Below are positions 1 through 26,288 of a DNA stretch of 64,000 bases, in pieces (position 1 is the first letter of the stretch; each line of letters begins with the position of its first letter). A program made the translations under genes and the position numbers. The stretch spans positions 26,001 through 90,000 of the forward strand of contig WPIO01000036.1 of NCBI GenBank assembly GCA_009760855.2, given 5' to 3'. The stretch is from Cristatella mucedo. Taxonomy: Eukaryota > Bryozoa > Phylactolaemata > Cristatellidae. The notes below the pieces were generated by a model. The model was not told where the DNA came from, ran no database searches, and saw only the letters and a program-made list of their open reading frames with translations.

Positions 1-245
1 TACTACTTACATTCAATCTTTTCCAAATTAGATTACTCATGTTGTTTCTTTCTTTTCAGCACCAACTGCAATGCCAGTAGCTATTGATGGTTTTCTTGTT
101 GTTGTAAACAGATCGAAGAAAAAGATTTAATCTCAATTCTAACACAGAATATTTTTTGCTTCTAAGATAAAACATGCTTTTTCTGATGAAGTAATTACAA
201 AAGAAGAGTTTGAAGACATTACAGCAGAGCGTTCACAAAGAGAAA

Positions 246-1090
246 CTACTCCTGTTTAATCACTTGTGACTCCTCTCTAACAAAACTCCTTTTAACATCA
301 TTTACGAAATAACAGACTGGTTGTTCTTTCAATACCAATGTTCTAACAATAGTGTGTTTAGTCAAACTCCATATATGATCAGTAGCTCTTCTTCTCTTTT
401 TATCTTCTCCCTCACCTGGTTCTAGTAAATATCTTACAGTTGTTCCAAGTTCTAACAATTTTTCCTTTATCCTAATTTTCTAGGATAATTTTGGTCTCTT
501 TGTTTTACTGCTTCTTTTTTATTGCCTTAGCAGGTTCTTTATCCAATTGTTCTTGTAATGCTATTGTTTAGGTAGTCAATAATCTTTGTTAAATTATAAA
601 TCACTCTTTATTTTTAATGTAGTCTCCTTTATAAATACTTTCTAATTCCTTTTCATACTGCGCAGTAAAGGCACTTTCTCCTACCATTCTATTCATTCTT
701 TCAACAGGTGCAACACTCTTTTCACTAGTAGCTTCTATCACTTGCGTGTCATGTCTTTTTATTTCTTTCATGAACTCTCCTTAAACCCAGATCCAGGATC
801 TACTGTAATCTTCTTTGACTATTTCAAAGAACATTTTTTATAAATGTCTATTATAGCTCGTGTTACTTCTTTAGAAGAATTTTTTTACGTGGTCTTGAAT
901 CTTTATATCTGCTAGCAACAACAATAACACTCATAGCATATTTGTATCCAGAGTCAATTGGCATACACAAAATGTCTGCTTGGTGACTTTCATAAGGTTC
1001 AACTATATCAAAGAAACCTTTTGGAATTAATTTTGGCCTGGGTCGGAATATTTGGCTTATATGCGAATCTGGATTGAATTTCCCCTCCTT
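246..1090 (-). pseudogene. Retroviral-type (DDE, rve) integrase, broken
   Basis: The family inserts element DNA into host chromosomes. On the minus strand the conceptual frames show the parts of a DDE integrase core in the right order. The first Asp follows His-Gln-Ala near 980, with a Ser-Arg-Tyr segment downstream. The second Asp lies in a VDPGSGF motif near 795. The catalytic-type Glu lies in a PVERMN motif near 690. A C-terminal segment at 458-246 has a basic RRRATD...WS motif of the kind seen in C-terminal domains of Polinton/KRBA2-like integrases. Several stops and frame changes separate these pieces, notably near 850 and between 480 and 650, so no functional protein is encoded. Only the last 70 codons remain as an uninterrupted frame. 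Family assignment rests on motif order, not a search. Confidence 0.65.
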
Positions 1091-1128
1091 TTTTCTGTCT
1101 TTTAGAGTTAAAATGACATTCTATAGAA

Positions 1129-1440
1129 ATGGATATATTTTGTAACACTTGTTCCAAGTCGTTTAGTGAACTTGAATACTTAAAGTCAGGTCACCGGATT
1201 TGTAAAAAGATTAAACGAAGATCTAAAATAAAATATGAGATGCGATGTGATATCTGTGACTTAGATAGTACTGAAACAGAATTCAATTGTGGTATTCTTA
1301 GAAATAATAAGATATTAAATTGTGCAGACTGTTGTTATGCAACTAATAAATACTCTAAACAGAGGCCAACAAAGATATATTGCCTTGCAAAGAAACACTT
1401 TGAAAAAAGATGCTCTGAATTCTTCTGCATTCATCCCTAA
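1129..1440 (+). CDS. Small Cys-rich ORF in the virus-like element, function unknown
   Basis: An intact 103-residue frame starts with ATG and is the only plus-strand ORF of note in the virus-like block. It has a CxxC pair at residues 5-8, a second CxxC pair near 40-43 and a later CxxCC cluster, with Lys/Arg-rich stretches between. This suggests a metal-binding nucleic-acid-associated protein. It lies just upstream of, and diverges from, the integrase remnant. I do not recognise the family. It could be a captured viral accessory gene that happens not to have decayed yet, or a chance ORF in AT-rich DNA. Confidence 0.35.
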   Translation: MDIFCNTCSKSFSELEYLKSGHRICKKIKRRSKIKYEMRCDICDLDSTETEFNCGILRNNKILNCADCCYATNKYSKQRPTKIYCLAKKHFEKRCSEFFCIHP

Positions 1441-1551
1441 TTAGAACACGAATCAATACTATATATTGCAAAACTATTCCCTTTAGTTAAAGGTAAGCGC
1501 AAAGCAACTAAATTAAAAGAATTAATTTTCTTACTAGTTTATTTATACTTC

Positions 1552-2414
1552 TCAGGCACTTATGTAACTAACCAATAGATTTACTTTTAAGTTTCCTATG
1601 TTGTCAACAAAATAGTAGTCAACTGGTAATCTATTGAAATAGGCATAATATTTAAAATCTGTTCCAGTTGATAAAGTATTTATGGCACGTATTTCGCCAG
1701 ATACAACAGAAGTATCAGTGTTTGGTCTTAGAAAAACACAGTTATACAAACCAACAACCATTGCACTTAGTATTATTAATGGTAGAGCATTCTTGTTTTG
1801 CCAAGAGTAAGCAACAGAAGTATAAATAATAGAATTCATAGATCTAGGATGTAATGACACTGGAACTTCTTCTGCTATTTTTTTTAGCTGTTTTGTCAAC
1901 ATAAGATTTAGTAGCTGGATCAGAAGGATTGACAGGATCTGCAACATTGATCATAGAATTATTATTCATATTTAAGTTTTTAGTTGCAGGAAAGTTTTTT
2001 AATAATACATCTCGTTTTAAACCACCATAAGTAACGCAAAAAATCATCAGGAAGAACAGTTGGAGTAGTAGTACAAGAATTCCAATAAGTTGAAATAATA
2101 GCAAATCCATTCATATTTAGATCTCCTGTCATTGTATCTCCCGTTTTATTAACATAATTTGATAACTAACTAACATTAACAGCATCCGTTGGATTTACTC
2201 CAGGAGCAAGGTTTGTAACAGGTCTATTCTGAATGTTCATAGAAGTACTTCCATTTAAAATAAAATTTGAATCAGCGTAAGACTTTGTTACAGCATCACC
2301 ATCATTCACAGGATCACTCATGTTAATAATTCTGTTTCCATTTGCTTCAAGATCAGAAAGTATATGACCATTTATTCTAGATAAATATTCATTACAATTA
2401 GCCCTTCGATACAT
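1552..2414 (-). pseudogene. Phage tail-fibre-like repeat protein, broken
   Basis: Successive minus-strand frames carry the repeat typical of phage tail fibres: Asn-rich I-x-N...DPVN..DAVTK.Y segments and a GDTMTGDLNMNG-type block. Recognisable units lie near 2345-2275, 2270-2165, 2150-2100 and 1985-1895. They are followed by a C-terminal region (about 1850-1552) that would be the end of the fibre. An in-frame TAG near 2170 and frame changes near 2090 and 1850 break the gene. In phages such repeats form trimeric shafts. In integrase-bearing eukaryotic viruses a similar protein would be a virion surface fibre, which is inference. The next gene upstream is the nuclease. Confidence 0.6.
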
Positions 2415-2516
2415 CTATATAATTATTGTTTAAAACTTTTGATCCATCTAACACTTCTCTAACAATACCCACTATTCTAGCAAATCTATCAATGTCCTCC
2501 TCTTCTACTACTTGTA

Positions 2517-3222
2517 TCAACATCTTTTTATATAATACTTTATGCCATAACCTTTATCTTTGTTATTGTGAAATCTGCCATACTTGCTTATAATATCAAA
2601 CTCAAAATCAAAGTACTTCTCATCTTTACGCAATAGCATAAAAATAGGATTTCTAACTGGCATATCTAGATCGCATTCACTTGGTACTCTGACATTTCCC
2701 GCAGCTACATAATCTAGTAGTAGTTTTTCACAGTTCAATCCAGGAACGCCAATCTCAAACTCAGTAATACCATTCACTAAGTTTTAGAACATGCAAACCA
2801 AGTAAACATTGTGTATGATAATGCTTGCGTATAAAATCATCAATAATAGTTCTGCTCCATAAACATTTTATTTCTACTAAAGTTTTTCTTTCTGTTATTC
2901 CATCAGCAGAATATCTGTATACATCATCTCTATTAAAACAATCATTTACACTATCAAGCTTGACATTAAGTTTCATTTCTAAAAACTTAGCAACAATAGG
3001 TTCAAATACTTTACCAAATAGCATTGGAGGAAATTGCATACTACAATTATTAGCAATATGTATTTTTAGTTTTCTATTAGCAATTATTTCTATATCTACT
3101 TCTGTTTGATCTCCAAATACTAAGTTATTTCCAAGCACTGAATAAACTTCTATGCAACCGATATTCAAAGACATTGATTTTTTCCACTCATCTAAACCTT
3201 GTACAAAATTAAATGTTTTCAT
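2517..3222 (-). pseudogene. YqaJ/alkaline-nuclease-like PD-(D/E)XK exonuclease, frameshifted
   Basis: The frame at 3222-2761 has the hallmarks of viral recombinase-type exonucleases. There is a FGKVFEPIV helix motif near residue 90, a SADGI motif with the catalytic-type Asp near residue 125, and a VEIK motif (E-x-K) near residue 137. A HTQCLLGL helix follows, where the family has its conserved Gln. The frame ends at a stop at 2761. Similar protein continues in another frame from about 2777 to 2517, which indicates one frameshift near 2770. Enzymes of this family resect dsDNA ends during viral recombination or genome processing. The ATG at 3222 begins the frame. Confidence 0.6.
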
Positions 3223-3244
3223 TATATTCCTGGTTCACGTTATT

Positions 3245-3643
3245 TTAAATGTCATTTCCATCATAAAAAAATGTTCCTTTACTGCAAGTAAATGGCGAAC
3301 CATTACCATTATAAGTTAGTCCAGAAGTGTACTCGCAGATAGTTAAGTTGTGAAGAATAATGGTTATAGCAGGATTAGCAGCAGAGGTTTGACTATTGAC
3401 CTCAATACTTGCATCAAGTTTGGAAGTAATTCTTAGAGGCTCATCGTTATACTGAAGATCAACAAAGTGAATTGGATAAATTGAAAACCATTCAGGAAAC
3501 GTAATACCAACTGGTTCTGTAATTTGATTCAACCCGAGATATTGTTTTCTAAACTCAGTAAAATCTATATTCAGTTGAGCACTTTCCATCTTTAGGATAA
3601 ATACTTCTAGCAAAAGCAGGACATTGTTTTGAACCATTGGCAA
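3245..3643 (-). pseudogene. Possible capsid (jelly-roll-like) C-terminal fragment
   Basis: A 132-codon open frame lies directly upstream of the nuclease, in the same orientation. It contains a YPIHFVDL segment followed by alternating hydrophobic residues and a ILHNLTICEY-type strand. That pattern resembles the end of major capsid proteins in Polinton-like viruses. The frame is only the 3' part of any such gene, because LINE sequence replaces the virus DNA from 3,722. The assignment is weak: no full fold can be judged from this length, and it may be another virion protein. Confidence 0.3.
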
Positions 3644-3721
3644 ATGCAGCTACGTTTTTCATATCAAAGTGGTTGTATGTACATGGATTTCCTGTATATG
3701 AATTGTACTTATTAGTAAAAT

Positions 3722-4165
3722 GTTATGCGGCAAGAATTATACCTTGTAAATAACTGTGTACCTATATTTTGCACAAACGTCAAATCCTGTGGAGACCATG
3801 CATTTAGTTCGTATGCTCCTAAAGCCTGGAACTCACTCCAGATTTGCGTCACGACATCCACTGACTTGACCACGTTTAAAAAGAAATTAAAAGCCCACCT
3901 ATTTATGACATCATTAGTGGGTCCCTGCGATTCGTCCTTTATGTGCTTATGCATGCTGACACTTTTGCGTGCTGCCACTAACCACACTTGCATGCTGACT
4001 CTGTGTAAGTCACCCCTAACCATGTTATTCCTATTTTTATCAAGCATGATACCACTCACCATTCGATCAGGTTTCCTTTGCAGCAAATGTAACACACCTA
4101 GAAAGAGATTGAGTTCTCTATGGGCGCTTTATCAAGTGCATTGTTATTATTATCGTTCTTTAAGC
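3722..4165 (+). mobile_element. CR1/L2-like LINE, 3' fragment
   Basis: The plus strand encodes the last part of the reverse-transcriptase ORF, with the FGDRAFSSYAPKAWNSLP-like motif in decayed form. The conserved 3' untranslated region follows, then the terminal GCGCC...GGGCGC hairpin and an ATT-rich tail. It adjoins the virus-like block, so the insertion either truncated that block or followed its truncation. Confidence 0.8.
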
Positions 4166-4250
4166 GTGCATGTCAAAGGATTCGAGCATGAAACAGAGCA
4201 CCCGAGCCATTTTCCTGGTCCGCGTGCAACGACCAATGCAGATCGCTCAC

Positions 4251-4550
4251 TCAGCAGCTCATGCAATTAGCAGCAGATGCCGCCTGCATCTCGCTCGGTC
4301 CACATTCGGTTGTGCTTCTTAACAGATTAGGCACATTGGACGAGTCCATCCGTTGGAAGAACAGTACAGCGAGCAGCAAAAAGCAAACGACCACTGTGAG
4401 AATGAGCAGCTTTTCAGCTGCTTCGTCATTAGCCTGAAGGCTGAGCTGCAGACGCTCGCTTCGATTGAGGTTCGCTCTCGCACCGGTTTCAGGGTAGCGC
4501 CTGCTACGTTCACGGCTCACGCCTTTAGTCTCGTCGTACGCTGCGTCGCC
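4251..4550 (-). other. Open frame with one membrane-type segment, unresolved
   Basis: The frame is open from a stop near 4,575. It has a CAG acceptor-like site near 4,550 and no ATG near its beginning. It encodes a basic segment, then a hydrophobic run (LILTVVVCFLLLAVLFF), then a Cys-ending tail. It lies about 70 bp beyond the GPCR stop on the same strand. It might be the last exon of a membrane protein or an alternative C-terminal exon, or a chance frame. I cannot link it to other exons. Confidence 0.2.
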
Positions 4551-4619
4551 TGAGGATCGTCACCATCATCGGTGGTCGTTAGACAGCCGAGCTCCTGTAG
4601 GCTCAAGCGATTGCTCCTT

Positions 4620-5750
4620 TCAAATGGCGACAAGCGATTGCTCCTTTAAAATTCCACTGTCGTGCTCGGTAGCGTTGCTGTCTTGCAATCGTGGACTTTT
4701 CAGTGAGGCCAGTTTGCTGCTTTGCCGTGAAATACTGGTGGTCTGGCTATCGGCACCGTGGCGTCCTACGATGGCAGTGAGGCTTTTTCTGAACTTGGAA
4801 GAAGTCAGGCAATAGACGAGAAAGCTCACAGAACAGCCACCATATTGGAAGAGGTTAACGATAGTCCACGGAAGGCGAGAGCGAGCACTGCTTTCTCGGT
4901 CTGAAGACCATTCCCAGAGAATAAACACTGACACGGGCACCATTGTTATTAGGAAGAATACGTTTATCACCAGAACCGTAATGGTTATGCGACGCGAACT
5001 TGCAGTCACCCTTGCAGAGGGGCAATTCTTGCGATTGCGAAGAGTGGCCACCGTTAGAACGTTACACGGCAGAATAACGGCGGCTGGAACCAAGGAGTAG
5101 AGCAGCAAGTCCAAATATGCCCACACCGATTGGTAGAGCCACTCTTCCCCGTGCATGCCACAATCGCCTTCATCGTTGTGGCTCAGTAGGGTTGGCAGCA
5201 TGGCGCCGACGGCCAAGAGGATGGCTGCGAGGGCAACGACTACGGCGACAGCGAAGCGCCTCGAGCACAATCGCTGGTAGTGCAAGGGCGCTCGAACGGC
5301 GACCAATCGCTCAGCGGCGACGCTTGCCTGTATCCAAGCGTGTAGCTGCAGTGAGAAGTACGTTAAATAAACGTGGGCCCGGCATCCTGCTTCCGACGCG
5401 TACTCGGCGTTATCGAGGTCAACTAGCTCGTTGCTATAGTGAAAGACAAGGCCCTTCAGTAGGCCCGTCGAAGCCACCAATAAGCCGGAGATGGCGTTGG
5501 CCACTATATGAACGCTGACGGTCAGGGAACGAAGGCGACGGCTGGCCAAGGCCGCCACAATGGACAGAAGGTGCCCAAAGATTGCGAGAGCAAGAAATAC
5601 CGAGCCGGCTAAAATCCATAACCATTGACTGGCGTCCGTCTCGGGCCAGCGAACTGCGTCCGAGCTATTCGCATCGTCACCTGTCGGTTTCAGCTCTTCA
5701 AGGTCTGCGCCGGTGCTGGCCGTTTCGTTATGAAAGTCGCTGGCGTTCAT
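4620..5750 (-). CDS. Rhodopsin-like (class A) G-protein-coupled receptor
   Basis: A single-exon receptor of 376 residues. The start is the first ATG in the open frame (5,750), after an in-frame stop near 5,835. The N-terminus has three N-glycosylation sequons (Asn2, Asn8, Asn28) and no signal peptide. Seven hydrophobic segments lie near 44-68, 78-102, 123-150, 166-189, 211-236, 254-279 and 295-315. Cys123 and Cys197 can form the usual extracellular disulphide. The DRY motif is ERL (147-149). Pro222/228 in helix 5 and Pro272 in helix 6 are in place. NPxxY is reduced to SFLVY. The Ser/Thr-rich C-tail is about 55 residues. The overall look is of invertebrate peptide (FMRFamide-type) receptors, but ligand and subfamily cannot be read from the sequence. 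Nearby genes give no hint. Confidence 0.85.
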   Translation of the reverse strand: MNASDFHNETASTGADLEELKPTGDDANSSDAVRWPETDASQWLWILAGSVFLALAIFGHLLSIVAALASRRLRSLTVSVHIVANAISGLLVASTGLLKGLVFHYSNELVDLDNAEYASEAGCRAHVYLTYFSLQLHAWIQASVAAERLVAVRAPLHYQRLCSRRFAVAVVVALAAILLAVGAMLPTLLSHNDEGDCGMHGEEWLYQSVWAYLDLLLYSLVPAAVILPCNVLTVATLRNRKNCPSARVTASSRRITITVLVINVFFLITMVPVSVFILWEWSSDRESSARSRLPWTIVNLFQYGGCSVSFLVYCLTSSKFRKSLTAIVGRHGADSQTTSISRQSSKLASLKSPRLQDSNATEHDSGILKEQSLVAI

Positions 5751-6821
5751 GATTGGCAGTTGTCCTACGATTTGAGTGTCCTGGCTTGTGGCCACAAGCC
5801 TGCCGATAGTTACTGGCGACCCCAACGATGCGCACCCCTATCAGTAACGGTAATGACGATAAATGATCACTTGCACAGTTTCCTAAAAGAACTTAGTCTC
5901 TACCCAAGCGATTTGCCGGTGTCGCGAAAGCAAATGAGTACCTTCTCGTTTGACTCGACGATGTGTCTCGCCGCCTGAGCACAGTGAACGACACGTTGTC
6001 TTCCGAAAGCGGCGTTGTCAGCCAGTGAGCATTGTAGCCTGACTACCACGAGATCTGTGCTGCTGCTTCTCTTCGCAGCGGCGATCGCTGGAGCCTCCGC
6101 TCAGCCGACGGCCCGACGACTTAAAGTTATGTTCCCCCAATACGTCCGGCCCGGCGGTTGCTCCTGCAACCTAGTCAGGCAATGATTAATTGCTTCCTGG
6201 TAAGAAAACCCGGTGATTCAAACCGTACTCGGCGGTTTTAAATTCTGGGTATTGCCGCAAAGTGTCCGATACACGACGTGCTTGCGGAAGATGCTTCATA
6301 TGTATCGCTGAGAATTAGTTCGACCGCCGACAGTATTTAAGCGAGTCATTCTGAAAGCACCGTTCCAACCCTCTTTAGAGTGTAATCGCGCTTGGAAATT
6401 GTGAATCATATGAAACCTCTTGCACTGTAGCTGAGAGCTTTTAATTTAAGCTGCTTGCGAAGCTACTTGAGAATTGAGATCGATGAGTAGTACCTGAATT
6501 CGATACCAATGTTTGTTAGTGTCAATGTTGCCGTTTTAGCGCTCTAATTCATAACTCGAACATGGGCGGTATTAACTGCTGTTGCATTTAGGGCCTAAAC
6601 ACGATGGCATCATCAATACCATCGCTTAAACTTTAGTTGATGGTACTGATAGTGATAATAATAGCTCGCTTGTACAGCATTATAGGAGAACTTAACCTCT
6701 ATGTGGACGCTACACTCACTACCAGTTGCAAAGGAGTCACTACAAGGGTTAATATCAAGTATGCAACAGCAAACGATTATTATGTTGAGGACGGTATTCC
6801 AAAGTAGACGCGAAAAATCTC
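5751..6821. other. No gene seen; upstream flank of the GPCR
   Basis: About 1.1 kb with no convincing exon, repeat or RNA gene on either strand. It should contain the promoter of the minus-strand GPCR, but I see no clear TATA box or initiator that I would defend. Confidence 0.5.
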
Positions 6822-6900
6822 GTGATTACAGAAAAAAATTTGGGTTCTCTGAGGGCGCTACACAAATTTATTATTATAATAATTATTATTATCATTATAC
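6822..6900 (+). mobile_element. LINE 3' terminus fragment
   Basis: Only the terminal part remains: GTTCTCTGAGGGCGC followed by an ATT-rich tail. 6,901-7,449 beyond it holds nothing I can support. Confidence 0.6.
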
Positions 6901-7449
6901 ACGTAACTAGCGTACAAGTCGTGGATGGGATGCTGCTTTCGGTCGCTGACCGCAGACCGTAATGGTTGCAGTTCGGCACTCGATTTCAATTTAAAGGGGC
7001 CGTCGAAGTACACTTCTCTACCTCAAGCCCTGACCCCCAATATACAAGCAAAAAGTCTCCGTGAGACTCCACAAGAACAGCCGCCCCCGGAGCCACTGTT
7101 ACACAGCAATGGCAGCAGCAGATCCGTGCATCGTAGAAGCACGAAAGCTGCAATATGGTGCAGAGGACTAGTTGTCTTCTTTGATTGGGATATGAACTTC
7201 AGAATGATGTCACTCGTGGCCTTGATAGGTGCTGCATGGAATTGAGGGACAGGATTCCATAGCAGATGACAGGATTCCATAGGCGATGCTGCTACCTGAA
7301 GATGGACTCCCTGACCTTGTCTATCTTCTTGATTAAGAAGCAAAAGAAGCGATTAACTCCATGATCTTACCTATTTTGAGCGATCGACTGCCTGATCTTG
7401 TCTATCTCGTTGACAAAAAAGCCAGAGAAGCGATAGGCTCGATCATTGC

Positions 7450-7615
7450 AAGCATCAACGGGTAAGGAGCCAGCCTGGGAGCAGTGCAGTTTGCATACTT
7501 TCAGCTACGTAGCAATGCGAAAATTCGGGCCTACCTAGACTACATCCAAGTTGGTTAATGAATTCATGACATCCTGTCTCGACTTATGTTACTTACCACA
7601 GTCGTTCCTCGATTA
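7450..7615 (+). mobile_element. LINE fragment, RT C-terminal region
   Basis: The sequence matches the stretch that in other copies encodes the residues around TSRLDFCNSLL, with many mutations. Both ends are truncated. 7,616-8,194 beyond it holds no recognisable feature. Confidence 0.5.
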
Positions 7616-8194
7616 TCACGGTTAATCAGTTCCAGACATTTACCGCGATAAGTGAAGTTCGTTGAAGCAGGATTCTTTATTTATAAATCGGATATTTTCG
7701 TAGTTAGAGCAGAGAAAAGTTGTTCACGACCATTTAAATACGATTTTAACGTTTTCAGAGCCTTCTGGACAAGAAATAACAACCTCGTAGTCACCATTAC
7801 ACTCGTATTAAGAGAAACGAACTTACGTGAGGCTGAGTCGATCAGGGGCCTGGACAGGAAGAGGATAGAATAGCCAATCAGTGAACAACAAGCTTTAATT
7901 GAGTTGGTTTTACCACTCGATTTTTGGAAAGAAGTTCTTGCCCACACACAAGGAGTGGTCGAGCGGCTGCACCTGGCGTTTAAGGAGGATTTTCGGGGGG
8001 GGGGAGGAGAGGGTGCTCGAATACACAGGCTAACAGTCCATACGTACAGTAGTTTTAATTTTAATAAGGGGGACGTACAATTGACTAGGACAACCAATAC
8101 TGTGAGGTATCGCTGACTCAGACAACCGACCCAAGTACTGCAAGCGCCCGAAACACAATCAGAGATGCCACAAACAGCTGCTGCTCCTCGACTA

Positions 8195-8410
8195 ATTATA
8201 ATAATAATACATAAGTTTAGCAGCCAGAGATTCTAATCTCTTCTTAAGCACTTTACATTTGCTCCAAAGGAAGCATTATCGAATGGTTAGCGTTGTGAAT
8301 GCTTAATGACAACAAGCTTAACATAGAGGTGACATGCACAGGGTCAGTATGGAAATACAGTGGTTAGTGGCAGCATACAGTGTCAGAACGCTCAGGCACA
8401 CGATGAAGCT
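8195..8410 (-). mobile_element. LINE 3' end, minus strand
   Basis: Reverse-oriented copy of the 3' untranslated region, starting with the ATT tail and the GCACTTTACATTTGCT block and running into the repeated GTCAGCATGCA-type sequence. 8,411-8,999 to its right is probably 3' flank or UTR of NOSIP. I see no clear polyadenylation signal there. Confidence 0.7.
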
Positions 8411-8999
8411 GTAAAATCAGCTAACCTTAAACTTTCTAAATATTAAGATTAGTAGTATTCGTATTAGTATTATTAGTATAAGGATTTCCCATCACGTCTT
8501 TGTGGCAGCAGCTTGCCTCACATGGTTCTGCTACAAGATACGACACTTGTCTGAGATACCGTCGTATATATATTTCGAAAATGTCAAAACAGCAAGTTTA
8601 AGGCTCTACGGTCAAAGAACACGTTTGGCTGCCAGCTTTTCTATCCACTTGATGTTGTCGGTTACTACCTGCATTCTTGTATTTGTGCTGCGACATCGTC
8701 AAATTAGTCAAAGAAAGCATAATGCAGGAGCATTTCCCACTGCTCAATGTTTGCACAGTGAGGGCTGAAGAGCTGAAGCTCGGCCGGCAAAGCAGACTGG
8801 CTTAGACAGGCACAGCGCTGGCAGCTGTGACCAGCAGCAGCCGGTTGCCGACGGTGCTGTCGACGAGTAACCAGCAGCAGACAGGCTCTCTGCGGTGGCA
8901 CTCGCGAGCTGGCGCTGCATCTGGCAAACCACGTGCTTGGCACGCCCGATCGCATGCTTTTGCAGCATCCTGCACCCAGCATCTGCACGGCTTTCCTGG

Positions 9000-26167
<17,168 letters not shown>

Positions 26168-26288
26168 GGCTGTAGCTAGCGGCGCACAATGACAGCGTAA
26201 ACGGAAGTAGAGGGTGCTCCCAGAACTCCTTGCTATTTCCGTTTTGTGTACCGGCGGCTTCGCGTGAGGCACGCAAGAGCTGGCAGAA
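26168..26288. promoter_or_regulatory. Likely bidirectional NOSIP/API5 promoter
   Basis: Only 121 bp separate the two divergent start codons, so both 5' UTRs and at least part of the promoter must lie here or overlap the first exons. There is no TATA box. Two opposed ETS-type GGAA motifs are visible: ACGGAAGT at 26,201-26,208 and ATTTCCGT at 26,235-26,242. CpG-containing words cluster between them. Such TATA-less short divergent spacers commonly drive housekeeping pairs. Promoter activity itself is inference. Confidence 0.6.

Larger units (their letters stand above)
1..3721 (-). mobile_element. Decayed integrated dsDNA-virus-like element (Polinton/adintovirus-type gene set), left end outside window
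   Basis: An AT-rich block carries an unusual set of virus-type genes, nearly all on the minus strand. In transcription order they are a possible capsid fragment, a PD-(D/E)XK nuclease, a tail-fibre-like repeat protein and a retroviral-type integrase. A small cysteine-rich ORF lies on the plus strand. Every long gene is broken by stops or frameshifts, so this is a fossil. The composition contrasts with the host genes to the right. The right limit is set where LINE sequence begins near 3,722, and the left end is not in the window. Integrase together with virion and nuclease genes is known from Polinton/Maverick and adintovirus-like elements. No DNA polymerase B or packaging ATPase is visible here, so the exact group is inference. 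Confidence 0.65.

Noticed and set aside
5751-5825. Longer GPCR start at 5,825
   Set aside because: That codon is TTG. The first ATG, at 5,750, is followed by glycosylation sequons suited to an extracellular N-terminus.
5117-5978. Plus-strand frames opposite the GPCR
   Set aside because: They lie antisense to a clear seven-helix protein and have no domain of their own.
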